Assembly (NCBI GenBank): GCA_029782365.1
Contig: JAKOUW010000202.1
Span: 124,001-188,000 of the forward strand
Length of the DNA: 64,000 nt
Reading direction: 5' to 3'
From: Chloroflexota bacterium
GTDB lineage: Bacteria > Chloroflexota > Anaerolineae > Anaerolineales > UBA4823
The notes under the pieces are model-generated. The model saw nothing but the letters and a program-made list of their open reading frames with translations. It was not told where the DNA came from and made no database searches. Each line of letters opens with the position of its first letter. Positions within the stretch are counted from its first letter, which is position 1. Positions 1-8,396 of the stretch are shown here, piece after piece. Made by a program: the position numbers and the translations under genes.

Positions 1-553
1 CATTTGTCAGCCACCCGGTCAGAGTTTCAACCTCGGTCTCACTCCTGGCCGCGGCGGCAAATTCCGCCAGCGCCCGCTCGACGTTATATTTTTGGCGGTA
101 GAAGCGCCGGTCGATAAACTCCTGGATGCGCCGGCGCAGCGGGTTAAACAGGGCGGTGATCAGCAGGGTAGAGAGCGCCACTGTAGTGGTGAATTGCTGT
201 TCGCCCAGCGAAGTGAACAGGCTTTGCATCCGCGTCACCCCATCGAAATAAACCAGCGCCACCAAGCCGATCGGCAAATAAACTCTGGCATCAATAACCC
301 GCCATGCACGTGGTATAGAGGTGTACATTTCCTCAGTCATGCCGCCAGCCTGAATGCTGGCCAAATCCGGAGGCGTGAACTGCTGGCGGTCACGGCAGTC
401 TTGCAAAGATGCTGCGCAAATGACATGCGCATCCTGGTAAAACAAAACCAGGCTCCAGGCAAATTTAACGGCCCACAGCACGGCCAGGATGATCAAAAAG
501 CCTTGGGCAATTTGAATCCGGGCAGGTGTTGCGAAAGGAGCAGCCTGTTTCAT
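1..553 (-). CDS. 7-TM sensor-like array protein, shortened paralog (3' end outside window)
   Basis: The reading frame stays open to the left edge, so the C-terminus is missing from the window. The protein begins with a membrane segment and a loop like the other array members. It then jumps directly to the family's C-terminal core (LVALVYFDGVT, then the NPLRRRIQEFIDRRFYRQKY block and RSETEVE). The four or so central transmembrane helices, the FPNG loop and the ERQQ..KW loop are absent, which points to an in-frame internal deletion. ATG 553 is preferred over ATG 559 because it lies six bases after a TATAAC box, the same geometry as the gene at 1097-2347. Function is unknown; it may be a degenerate copy. 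Confidence 0.7.
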   Translation of the reverse strand, partial: MKQAAPFATPARIQIAQGFLIILAVLWAVKFAWSLVLFYQDAHVICAASLQDCRDRQQFTPPDLASIQAGGMTEEMYTSIPRAWRVIDARVYLPIGLVALVYFDGVTRMQSLFTSLGEQQFTTTVALSTLLITALFNPLRRRIQEFIDRRFYRQKYNVERALAEFAAAARSETEVETLTGWLTN

Positions 554-559
554 ACCCAT

Positions 560-604
560 GTTATATCAGCCGGGCGTCCGCTGTTTGTTACGAACAGCGT
601 TACG
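560..604 (-). promoter_or_regulatory. Candidate SARP-type promoter with paired CGTAAC boxes
   Basis: Read on the minus strand: CGTAAC (604-599), six bases, CGTAAC (592-587), 21 bases, then TATAAC (565-560). The second box overlaps the expected -35 position. The 12-bp periodicity and the -35 overlap match how SARP activators bind. The same layout occurs upstream of 2347 and 12845. The start codon at 553 follows the -10 box by six bases, suggesting a leaderless mRNA. Confidence 0.6.
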
Positions 605-612
605 GGCCAGCT

Positions 613-1074
613 TCAGGGCTGGCGAGCCAGGGCATGCGCCGTTAATATCAGGTCCATCGCATCGCACACGCCGGCGATCTTGACAAAAGCCAGGCGGTTG
701 TCTTTCAAGGCCCAGTTGAAGCGCCCAATCGCTTGATCACAGCCGCAGTTGGTGCACACCGATTTGACATACACCTCAATCTGATCGCCCTTGACAGTGA
801 AATCTCCTGCGGCCATGAATTGGCCGTCTTTTTCGGCGTTAAACTTGCCCGCATCAGTGAATTTGATTGCCCAATTCCCTTTATTGTTGGAGTACCCGGG
901 ATCCAGCGAAGTTATTCTTGCCAGGTCATCCGAAGAGATGGTGGTTGCATAATTTCCAGCCAGCAGTTGCGCTCCTTGGGTTGGATTGAGGGTCGGCTCA
1001 GCCGGCGCCGAACTGCACCCCGTCAGGATACCAAGCGCTAGGATAACCGAAAGAAAGATATGTGTGAGTTTCAT
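613..1074 (-). CDS. Small predicted lipoprotein
   Basis: A 153-aa protein with a type II signal peptide: MK, a hydrophobic stretch, then the lipobox LTGC with the lipidated Cys near residue 20. The mature part (AGNYATTIS...GNWAIKFTDAGKF...GDFTVKGDQIEVY) has the alternating beta pattern of a small barrel or lipocalin-like domain. It carries four further cysteines, including CTNCGC, which could form disulphides or bind metal. An AGGAGG ribosome-binding site precedes the ATG. The gene lies 22 bases after the array gene ending at 1097 and probably shares its transcript. The family was not recognised, so envelope location is the only firm inference. Confidence 0.75.
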   Translation of the reverse strand: MKLTHIFLSVILALGILTGCSSAPAEPTLNPTQGAQLLAGNYATTISSDDLARITSLDPGYSNNKGNWAIKFTDAGKFNAEKDGQFMAAGDFTVKGDQIEVYVKSVCTNCGCDQAIGRFNWALKDNRLAFVKIAGVCDAMDLILTAHALARQP

Positions 1075-1096
1075 GTAATCCTCCTGAGGAATAGGT

Positions 1097-2347
1097 TTAA
1101 TCCCTCGTAGTATTGGCCGGGAACAGCCAGATATTTAATCGAACCGGTTGCAAATTTTCCTGTGCCACCTGCGCCAACTTGCTCTGCAGCGCTTCCAGGT
1201 CGGTCTCGCTGCGCGCTGCGGCGGCGAACTCTGCCAGCGCCTTTTCAGCGTCGTATTTCTGCCGATAAAAGCTCCGGTCGATGAAATCCTGAATGCGCTG
1301 GCGCAGCGGACTGAACAGGGCGGCAATCAACAGCGTGGAGAGCACCAGGGCAGCCGGCGACTGCTGACCACTCAGCGAGGTGAACAGGCTCTGCAGCAGC
1401 GTCACCGCGCCGAAATACACCAGCGCCAGCAGCCCAGTCAGGGCCGAATAAACCAGCGTGCGCTGGATGAGCAGGTCGATATCCCACAGCCGGTAGCGCA
1501 GGATGGCAAAGCCGATCGAAAGTGGGAAGCCGATCAGCAGTAGAGAAGAGAATTGGATAAAGACCGCGATCCAAAAGGCATAGGGTTGGTCGCTCTCGGT
1601 TACCTCAGGGAAGACCACACTGAGCGTGCCAATCGCCAGGAAACTGACCAGGAGCAGAATTGATAAAAATACCCATTTGATTTGCTGGCGCTCAACGGCG
1701 CCGGAAACTCGCCAGCGGTAAGCCTGGCTAAAAATGGCAAGAATGATCGGGATGAACATCAGGGCTGCCAGCCAGGGCGGCGGCGATTGTCCCTGGTAAA
1801 AGAAAACATCTATGATAAATCCGACGATCAACAAGCCAGCAAACCAGCGCGCCCAAACTGGAGAGAACTTCCCATTCGGAAAAAGGTAAAAAACGACAAA
1901 CCAGCTCATCCAGGTAAGCACACTGGTGTACTGTAAAAACCCAAGCCCTGGAAAGATAAACTGCAAAATAAATACCTGGTTGGATGTCAGTGTGCCGTAC
2001 AGCACCAGCACCAGCGAAAGATACAGGCTGAACCAATCCCGGCCGCGGCGCAGGTAAATGATCAAGCCGACCAGGCAGTAACTGGCGGTCGCCAGCACGC
2101 TGAGCAGCAGACTAACGGTTAGCCAGGTTTCCAGGGAAATTCCGAACCTGCCCAGCACCATATGCAGATCGGCTGGCGTCCATTTGAAAGGCATGAACTT
2201 TTCAGGATGCTGCCCAGCATATCTGAACCATTCAATCATACCCAGGACATACAGCAGGATGCTCCCTGCAAACACCCCGCCCCCTGCCAGGCGGGCCAGG
2301 CGAAGCAGGCTGGTATATTTGGGAGGTTGGTTTATCGTGTGGTCCAC
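1097..2347 (-). CDS. 7-TM sensor-like array protein
   Basis: A 416-aa integral membrane protein with about eight hydrophobic segments. The family hallmarks are in order: a short exposed loop after TM1, YLFPNGKFSP near residue 155, a cytoplasmic loop AVERQQIKWV, FAILRYRLWDIDLLIQRTLVY near 285, LLALVYFGAVTLLQSLFTSLSGQQSP, NPLR-like SPLRQRIQDFIDRSFYRQKYD and a final helix RSETDLEAL...LQP..LNIWL. In Chloroflexota the same N-terminal module fronts sensor histidine kinases with GAF and kinase domains, but here the protein ends where GAF would begin. GTG is the likely start because it lies six bases after the TATAAC box. The ligand and role are unknown. Confidence 0.85.
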   Translation of the reverse strand: MDHTINQPPKYTSLLRLARLAGGGVFAGSILLYVLGMIEWFRYAGQHPEKFMPFKWTPADLHMVLGRFGISLETWLTVSLLLSVLATASYCLVGLIIYLRRGRDWFSLYLSLVLVLYGTLTSNQVFILQFIFPGLGFLQYTSVLTWMSWFVVFYLFPNGKFSPVWARWFAGLLIVGFIIDVFFYQGQSPPPWLAALMFIPIILAIFSQAYRWRVSGAVERQQIKWVFLSILLLVSFLAIGTLSVVFPEVTESDQPYAFWIAVFIQFSSLLLIGFPLSIGFAILRYRLWDIDLLIQRTLVYSALTGLLALVYFGAVTLLQSLFTSLSGQQSPAALVLSTLLIAALFSPLRQRIQDFIDRSFYRQKYDAEKALAEFAAAARSETDLEALQSKLAQVAQENLQPVRLNIWLFPANTTRD

Positions 2348-2353
2348 AGCTTA

Positions 2354-2398
2354 GTTATACCTGCCCGGCGTCCGCCGTTCGTTACGGTTCATGGTACC
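2354..2398 (-). promoter_or_regulatory. Candidate SARP-type promoter, second copy
   Basis: On the minus strand: a degenerate GGTACC (2398-2393), six bases, CGTAAC (2386-2381), 21 bases, TATAAC (2359-2354), then six bases to the GTG start. The spacer shares the block GCGGACGCC with the promoter at 560-604, so the two promoters look duplicated along with the genes. Confidence 0.5.
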
Positions 2399-2416
2399 AG
2401 ACCTGTTGATCCACAC

Positions 2417-3631
2417 CTATTTCTCATTCAGCCAGAAGGTGATCTTTTCGGGCTGCATCGTCTGTTCGATCACACCGACCACACAGGCAGCCAATGTTTG
2501 AAGTTCAGTCTCGCGGCTGGCCGCAGCGGCGAACTCCGCCAGTGCTCGCTCGGCGTCATATTTCTGTCGGTAAAAATTCCGGTCGATGAAATCTTGTATG
2601 CGCCGTCGCAGTGGGTTGAACAGGGCCGCGATTAACAAGGTGGAAAGCACCACGGCAACAGGCGACTGCTGACCACTCAGCGAAGTGAACAGCCTTTGCA
2701 GCAGCGTTACTCCGCCGAAATAGACCAGCGCCAGCAGGGCAGTCACCAGGGCGTATTGCAAGGTCTTGCGGATGATGATGTCGATATCGTATAGTTGATA
2801 GCGAGTGATCGCAATGCCAACCGCCAGGTAAAGCGGCAGAATGCTAACGTTGTACAGGATACCCGGCAGGAAGGTTGAGTAATCAAGGAGAACAATTGAG
2901 GCTAAGAATCCGGCAGCATAGATTGCCCCACCCACTACAAACCACTTGATTTGAGTCCGTACCTGCTGCCCGGCTGATCGGTACCTCAACCACATAGCCA
3001 GGACGGCAATCAGCGACATTCCAACGATCGATAGAAAGCCAATCGCCGATAGCACTGCATAGATGTTGAGCGCTGTAGGTAGAAAACCAATTGGATTATC
3101 GACCAGCGGCGCATCCCCACCAATGCCATTTAAATTTGACCAGGGCACTTTTTGGGCGAACAAATCCAGGATCAGCGAGATGAAAGACACCACTGCCCAC
3201 CCATGGAGGAGGCGCCAGCGAGGCGCCGGCGGTTTCCCGTCTGGGAACCAGAGCATCATCAGCATGTAACAAATGAATCGGATGATATAAGTCGTTTCAC
3301 TGAATAACAACATCGTAAAAAGCAGACTCGAGTAATGAACGGGTGAGGTGCTGTTGGCGTGATATTTGAGTCCTTGCGACAGGCTGCTGAAGGCGAATGT
3401 CAATCCGATAACCAACCATAACCAGCCGATACGGTTGCGCGGCTGCTTCATCAAAATAATCACTCCTAAGATCGGCGCGCCGCAACCGAATAACGCCCCG
3501 CTTAGAAATTCCAAGGCTCTTGCATCCTGTCCTGCCGGGTTTACGAGGATCAAGATAGCTGAAACAGGTAGAACAACCAGGGTAAACAATGCAACTCCCC
3601 AGGCAGTCAGGCGTTCCCAGAAAACGTTCAA
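2417..3631 (-). CDS. 7-TM sensor-like array protein
   Basis: About 404 aa with the same architecture as the neighbouring array members: several transmembrane helices, ITRYQLYDIDIIIRKTLQY, VYFGGVTLLQRLFTSLSGQQSP, NPLRRRIQDFIDRNFYRQKYD and a terminal helix ending in MQPEKITFWL. The N-terminal half is divergent, and its FPNG loop has become FPDGK. The TTG at 3631 has AGGGAGA six bases upstream and sits just after the preceding stop. An in-frame GTG at 3658 is possible but lacks a visible ribosome-binding site. No effector domain follows. The gene is part of the tight minus-strand operon. Confidence 0.83.
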   Translation of the reverse strand: MNVFWERLTAWGVALFTLVVLPVSAILILVNPAGQDARALEFLSGALFGCGAPILGVIILMKQPRNRIGWLWLVIGLTFAFSSLSQGLKYHANSTSPVHYSSLLFTMLLFSETTYIIRFICYMLMMLWFPDGKPPAPRWRLLHGWAVVSFISLILDLFAQKVPWSNLNGIGGDAPLVDNPIGFLPTALNIYAVLSAIGFLSIVGMSLIAVLAMWLRYRSAGQQVRTQIKWFVVGGAIYAAGFLASIVLLDYSTFLPGILYNVSILPLYLAVGIAITRYQLYDIDIIIRKTLQYALVTALLALVYFGGVTLLQRLFTSLSGQQSPVAVVLSTLLIAALFNPLRRRIQDFIDRNFYRQKYDAERALAEFAAAASRETELQTLAACVVGVIEQTMQPEKITFWLNEK

Positions 3632-3642
3632 TGCTTTTCTCC

Positions 3643-4869
3643 CTAATCTTTCAGCCACAGGCTCATTCGCTCCGGCTGCATGGTTCCTTCCACCACCTGC
3701 AACAAAGCCACTTTCAATTGATCGATGTCAACTTCATCGCGAGCCGCGGCGGCCAATTTGGCCAGCGCCTGCTCGGCGTCATATTTCTGGCGGTAGAAAC
3801 GCCGGTCGATGAACTCCTGGATACTGCGCCGCAGTGGATTGAACAGGGCGGCAATCAACAAGGTGGAAATCACCAACGCCGCCGGCGACTGCTGGCCGCT
3901 CAGCGAAGTGAACAGGCTTTGCAGCAGAGTCACTCCGCCAAAATACACCAGCGCCAGCAGGGCAGTCAGAGCAGAATAAACCAGTGTGCGCCGGATGAGG
4001 ATATCGATATCGTACAAACGGTAGCGCAGGATGGCAAAACCGATCGAGCCAGATAGGAACAGATAGCTGAAGCCGCCCACCGGCAGCATAACCAGCGCGG
4101 CAAACAGTAAGCGTCCCGCCGAGGGCTGCGAGGCGGGATAAAAAGCATTCATCCATATCCAGGGCACCGCGGCCATGCCAGAACCTAAGAAACCGGAGAT
4201 GACCCACTTCGTTTGCTGGCGCTCTAATTGCGTCGAAACGCGCCGGTAGCGGTATATCATCGCATACGCCAGGAAAGCAAACCAAATCAGCGCCGCAACG
4301 GTCAACATCACTGCCGCTTTCGGGTTCAGGATTGCGGGTATGCTGAATACCAGGTACGGCAGGATGATCCAGCGTGTCCAGCCTGGCACAAAACGCCCGT
4401 TGGGAAAGATGAAAGGTAATATAAAGAAGATGATCGTATCCAACAGGTAGAGGGCATCGGCAGCAGGCTGCAGCCATCCCAAAGAGTAGACACCTTCCAA
4501 TACCCAGAGGATGAGCGTCAGCGAGAGCAGCAGGGCCACCCAATCTTCCGATTTTCGCCAAAAAATGATGAATCCTACGAGAAGAAACGGCAGTTTGGTC
4601 AGGGCGGTGGCGCCGTAAAACAAGAAGATCGTCCATCCGGCAGAAAACCCCATTTGGGCCGCAACCTTAATATCTTCCCGGGTGAGGTTGTTCACCGGGC
4701 ATTCCATCCCCTCGAGCGTGCACCCCTCAGCCGGCGGTTGGCGAAGCTGGTTGAACAGACCGAGCGCAAACAGAACCAGTGCCGCGCTAGAGATCAACAC
4801 CCAGGCTGACCGCGCCCAGGGGCGCCATCTTGCAGGCAGGGTAGAGGTGGAAAGGGCTGCCGTGTTCAT
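3643..4869 (-). CDS. 7-TM sensor-like array protein
   Basis: A 408-aa membrane protein. A large loop after TM1 contains two cysteines (EGCTLEGMECPV), which may form a disulphide on the outer face. It is followed by FPNGRFVPGWTRW, YRYRRVSTQLERQQTKWV, FAILRYRLYDIDILIRRTLVY and the conserved C-terminal core with SLSGQQSPAALV and RRFYRQKYDAEQAL. It starts with ATGA overlapping the upstream gene by four bases, indicating translational coupling. The C-terminal third is nearly identical to the other members, while the N-terminal sensor half differs. That pattern suggests a diversified input and a conserved output or partner surface. Confidence 0.85.
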   Translation of the reverse strand: MNTAALSTSTLPARWRPWARSAWVLISSAALVLFALGLFNQLRQPPAEGCTLEGMECPVNNLTREDIKVAAQMGFSAGWTIFLFYGATALTKLPFLLVGFIIFWRKSEDWVALLLSLTLILWVLEGVYSLGWLQPAADALYLLDTIIFFILPFIFPNGRFVPGWTRWIILPYLVFSIPAILNPKAAVMLTVAALIWFAFLAYAMIYRYRRVSTQLERQQTKWVISGFLGSGMAAVPWIWMNAFYPASQPSAGRLLFAALVMLPVGGFSYLFLSGSIGFAILRYRLYDIDILIRRTLVYSALTALLALVYFGGVTLLQSLFTSLSGQQSPAALVISTLLIAALFNPLRRSIQEFIDRRFYRQKYDAEQALAKLAAAARDEVDIDQLKVALLQVVEGTMQPERMSLWLKD

Positions 4870-6164
4870 GCCAATTCACTCGAAGAAATTGATCCAGCAG
4901 GGTCTGCATGGAGTGCTTTTAACTCTTTAACCGCAGGTTTCAACCAGAGAATTGCCTGTTCTGGTTGGATGGTCGCCTGCACTACACCGACCAGTTTGCC
5001 GGTCAGGGTGGGCAGGTCGGTCTCGCTGCGCGCCACAGCGGCAAACGCTGCCAGCGCCTGCTCGGCATTGTATCTCTGGCGGTAAAAGCGCCGGTCAATC
5101 AGATCCTGGATGCGCCGGCGCAGCGGGTTGAACAGGGATGCAATTACCAGAGTCGATATCACTAGGGCTGCCGGGGACTGCTGGCCGCCGAGAGATACAA
5201 ACAAGCTTTGCAGCAGCGTCACCCCTCCCAGGTACGCCGCTCCCAGTAACAGTGTAATCAACGTATACAGCAGCGTGCGCCGGATGATCAGATCGATGTC
5301 AAAGAGGCGGTAGCGCAAGATGGACACAGCGATAGAAACCGCAATGAGGACAAATACGCCGTCCCAACCGAGAGGCTGGATAAAGGTTGTGATGAACGTG
5401 ATGTCTCCCTGGAGCGGGTCATTGCCTGGAAGCAAAGCAGCGGTGGAAGCGGCAGCGGCAAATAGAACCATTCCGACAAGAATGGTGAACACCACCCAAC
5501 GGATTTGCTCCTTTTCTGATGGGGTGGAAGCCCAACGGTAACGATAGATTGGTCCCAGGAATACGCTTAGGATTACAACCAGGAAAAACACGGGCTGAAG
5601 CCACCCCAGGCCGGCAGCAAACGCAACCATCGACGCCGGCAGCGCAAAGTCATAACTGAGCAGAATATTGGCAACGCTCAGGCCAAGAGCCACCGCCAGC
5701 GTCCAGCGCGGCGCGAAATGACCGGTTGGGAAGGTAAAGAAAAAAGAATTGACGCACATATTCCCAATGAAGGCCGCAACCGGCACCAGCCAGGCCCAGC
5801 CGGGATAAGCCGCAGTAAAAGATTTCCACAAAGGAATAGAACTGGCCAGGCCAGATCCTATCATCATGGCCGAGATGAGCAGGCCGTTCCAGTCTCTGGA
5901 TTTGCGCAAAAAAATTAACAGGCCCATCCCGCCCCACGCCAACGGCAGTGGGAGCTGCCAGGAGAATACCCAGGCGGTGTAGAAATCGATGCTCAGGTGC
6001 ATCGCTTGCAAACTCTGCATCTGAGCAGGTGTCAGGCTGATGGCATGCAATTCTTTAAAAGCCGCTGCCTGGCTGGCTATGTGCAGACAGGCCAGAAGAA
6101 GTGTGAAAACCACCCAAGCCAGGCGTCCTATAAGCAAACGGCGGCCGGTAAACTCACGATCCAT
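4866..6164 (-). CDS. 7-TM sensor-like array protein
   Basis: 432 aa. The loop after TM1 includes ISLTPAQMQSLQ, a pattern also seen in the shortened copy at 1-553 and the copy at 9666-10910. The protein then has FPTGHFAPRWT, YRYRWASTPSEKEQIRWV, SILRYRLFDIDLIIRRTLLY and the shared C-terminal core with SLGGQQSPAALV. The tail after LWLK is slightly extended (about 20 aa, ending SSELA) compared with its paralogs. The ATG has GGAAGGA eight bases upstream. It overlaps the downstream gene by four bases and the upstream gene by eleven, so all are expressed together. Confidence 0.85.
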   Translation of the reverse strand: MDREFTGRRLLIGRLAWVVFTLLLACLHIASQAAAFKELHAISLTPAQMQSLQAMHLSIDFYTAWVFSWQLPLPLAWGGMGLLIFLRKSRDWNGLLISAMMIGSGLASSIPLWKSFTAAYPGWAWLVPVAAFIGNMCVNSFFFTFPTGHFAPRWTLAVALGLSVANILLSYDFALPASMVAFAAGLGWLQPVFFLVVILSVFLGPIYRYRWASTPSEKEQIRWVVFTILVGMVLFAAAASTAALLPGNDPLQGDITFITTFIQPLGWDGVFVLIAVSIAVSILRYRLFDIDLIIRRTLLYTLITLLLGAAYLGGVTLLQSLFVSLGGQQSPAALVISTLVIASLFNPLRRRIQDLIDRRFYRQRYNAEQALAAFAAVARSETDLPTLTGKLVGVVQATIQPEQAILWLKPAVKELKALHADPAGSISSSELA

Positions 6165-7404
6165 GGCTGATCCTTCCAGTCTCGGCCTTCAACCACAGGT
6201 TGAGCTGCTGTGGCTGGAGGGTTTCACTCACCGTAATCATCAAGCGGTTCGATAACTGCGCCAGGTCGGTCTCGCTGCGCGCCACAGCGGCAAACGCTGC
6301 CAGCGCCTGCTCGGCATCGTATTTCTGGCGGAAGAAACGGCGGTCGATGAAATCTTGGATACGCCGGCGTAAAGGATTAAACAGGGCGGCAATGAGCAGG
6401 GTAATGAGCACGATGACCGCTGGCGAGGGCTGGCCCTGGTTGGCTGTTGCCAGTCCCAGGATCACCACGCCCGCGTAATAGATCATAGCCAGCACGATGG
6501 TCAAGATGGAATAAACCAGCGTTCGCCGGATAATGATGTCGATGAAGTACAAGCGGTAGCGCAAGATGGCGATACCGGCAGAAATCGGCACCATAATCAG
6601 CGCGAATACCAGGACGACAGCCTCAAATTGAGAAGACGGAGCGTTTGGATCTGAGGAGAGAAAAATCGCAGCCGCTGATACCAGCAAGAGTGGAACCGCA
6701 GCCGCATAAGCCATCCAGCGCAGCTGCTGCCGTTCGACATCCCTTGCGCTCCGGTAGCGCAACACGAGTGAAAGAGCGCTGGCGCAGATGGCTGCGTCGC
6801 CGAGCAGGTACGAAACCTGGTTGATCCACACACAAATTGGCTGCAAGGCCTGTACGGCAAAGGGGTTTTCCAAATTGGGAAAGTCAGGCAGCGGGCCGCT
6901 GAGCAGCATGACAGCGATAATCTGTATAGTGGTAAACAGGATCAGGATATTCACCAGGATCTGCCAGCGCGGTGACAGCAGTTGACCATTGGGAAAATAA
7001 AGCAAGGGAAAAATCAAAATAAAGGCGAATAAGATGATGCCAAACCAGGAGGTGATCCAGGCCGCAGCCAGCCCAATACTGTGTTCGACTTCATTTCCCG
7101 GCAAGGTAAACCTGGCAATATCGAGCAGCAGCCAGTCAATGACAGCCAGTAGAGCGACAACCATATAAATCGATCCAATAGCGTTCTCCGGGCGGCGGTG
7201 ACGCACCAGGCTGCCGATGCTTGCAAAGCTGAGAATGATCAGCATTTTGCTGACTTCTTCGAAGACTGTAGATGAAGTCATAAACAATGGGTTCGTCAAG
7301 GCCAGCCACAAATGACTTACACTGAGCAAAGCCAGGATAAACCAGCCAGACCAGATGATCAAAGGCCGTCCGGGTAAATTTTCCAACGCTTTGCTCGCTT
7401 GCAT
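6154..7404 (-). CDS. 7-TM sensor-like array protein, most divergent copy
   Basis: 416 aa. It retains the ERQQLRWM loop, IAILRYRLYFIDIIIRRTLVY and the block from NPLRRRIQDFIDRRFFRQKYD to LQPQQLNLWLK. The normally invariant middle segment (VYFGGVTLLQSLF..LSGQQSP) is replaced by IYYAGVVILGLATANQGQPSP, making this the least typical core. The N-terminus (residues 1-200) is also unlike the others, with YFPNGQLLSPRW as its FPNG loop. GAGGGG directly precedes the ATG. Four bases separate it from the PNPOx-like gene upstream. No effector domain is present. Confidence 0.82.
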   Translation of the reverse strand: MQASKALENLPGRPLIIWSGWFILALLSVSHLWLALTNPLFMTSSTVFEEVSKMLIILSFASIGSLVRHRRPENAIGSIYMVVALLAVIDWLLLDIARFTLPGNEVEHSIGLAAAWITSWFGIILFAFILIFPLLYFPNGQLLSPRWQILVNILILFTTIQIIAVMLLSGPLPDFPNLENPFAVQALQPICVWINQVSYLLGDAAICASALSLVLRYRSARDVERQQLRWMAYAAAVPLLLVSAAAIFLSSDPNAPSSQFEAVVLVFALIMVPISAGIAILRYRLYFIDIIIRRTLVYSILTIVLAMIYYAGVVILGLATANQGQPSPAVIVLITLLIAALFNPLRRRIQDFIDRRFFRQKYDAEQALAAFAAVARSETDLAQLSNRLMITVSETLQPQQLNLWLKAETGRISHGS

Positions 7405-7408
7405 CCCC

Positions 7409-7849
7409 TCAGTGTTCCTTTTCTGGCGCCATGAGATCCATCACCATTTGCCAATCGACTTGGGGCCGCGGCATGCCGCGTTTTTTTAAGTACTGTGTGG
7501 TATTCTTGCGCCCATCACTCACGAAACGCAGATAGATGCGCATCCCGCCGATGCCCATGCCGGCGATGAAACGTTCAGGCCGCAGCAGCCAGCCGGCGCC
7601 GTCTTGCTCCAACGTGCCCTGGATGACAAAGCTTTTTAGATTCCACAATTTTTCGTCGTGGCGGTGACACAGCAGGCAGGCCTTGCCGGATTGGATAGAC
7701 AGGCCAGGCGAGACTGCGAAACGCAGAAACTGGCCAGCGCTGTCTGGCTGCGGCTGGACGCGCTGACTGCAAGGCATGCCATCTCCGTCAAAGGCGGTCA
7801 ACACGCCGCTGGGAAACTCGGGCAGATAGCGAGCAATCTCATCCCACAT
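7409..7849 (-). CDS. PNPOx-like split-barrel flavoprotein (predicted)
   Basis: 146 aa. The pattern SGVLTAFDGDGMPCSQRV, a central ACLLCHRHDEKLWNLKSFVIQGTLE and a C-terminal RFVSDGRKNTTQYLKKRG match the FMN-binding split-barrel superfamily related to pyridoxamine 5'-phosphate oxidase. Members reduce flavin, F420 or haem-type substrates, and the substrate here cannot be read from sequence. It contains the cysteine cluster CLLCH. It overlaps the next split-barrel gene upstream (7839-8396) by eleven bases, so the two could form a heterodimer. It lies inside the 7-TM array operon, which suggests a redox role in the same process. Confidence 0.6.
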   Translation of the reverse strand: MWDEIARYLPEFPSGVLTAFDGDGMPCSQRVQPQPDSAGQFLRFAVSPGLSIQSGKACLLCHRHDEKLWNLKSFVIQGTLEQDGAGWLLRPERFIAGMGIGGMRIYLRFVSDGRKNTTQYLKKRGMPRPQVDWQMVMDLMAPEKEH

Positions 7850-8396
7850 GGCTTACCTCGACAACTTCAGGCGCATGCGAGAAATCGGCGTGCGGCCACC
7901 AGGAGATGCGCAGCGGGTAAATGGTGATCACCTGGCGCATAAAATACCAATCCATCAACCAGCGTGAGAGCGGGTTGGCCAGGTACATCTGCATGCCAGG
8001 CTGTTTGCGCACCAGGTTTAGTGCCTGCGCCCTGGCGGCCTGCTGTACGCCCGGCGCCAGTTCATTCATGGAAGCCAAAATGCGGTCCGGCGCATCGGCG
8101 CGCCCTTGCACCAGCACAGCCGGCGGCTGGCTTAACCCGCTGCCTGCCGGCTCGGAGTACAGCAGGGAAACACGCCCGTCGCGGCGGATGTTGACCGCCT
8201 TCTGCTGCAAACCGATGGATGTCAGAATCACAAATTGAAACGGCTCAGGACAAAAAATCGGCAGGATTGGCCAGGAAACCGGATAGCCATTTTTACCGAT
8301 CGTGGTGACTTCCGCCGTCATAAAACAAGTAAGCACTTCCACCACTGCTGCCGGCAGACTGGCCGTCAGCCTGGATGGTTGAGTCGTCGCGCTCAT
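7839..8396 (-). CDS. PNPOx-like split-barrel flavoprotein (predicted)
   Basis: 185 aa. EVTTIGKNGYPVSWPILPIF near residue 30, followed by RRDGRVSLLYSEPAGSGL and AVLVQGRADAPD, is the beta-barrel pattern of pyridoxamine-phosphate-oxidase-like FMN or F420 proteins. The C-terminus (SRWLMDWYFMRQVITIYPLRISWW) is the usual final strand, ending in the family's 'I.I.P.RI..W' motif. The start ATGA overlaps the stop of the upstream array gene by four bases. The paired split-barrel genes flanked by membrane-sensor paralogs and a P450 suggest a redox branch of the cluster. The substrate is unknown. Confidence 0.65.
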   Translation of the reverse strand: MSATTQPSRLTASLPAAVVEVLTCFMTAEVTTIGKNGYPVSWPILPIFCPEPFQFVILTSIGLQQKAVNIRRDGRVSLLYSEPAGSGLSQPPAVLVQGRADAPDRILASMNELAPGVQQAARAQALNLVRKQPGMQMYLANPLSRWLMDWYFMRQVITIYPLRISWWPHADFSHAPEVVEVSHVG

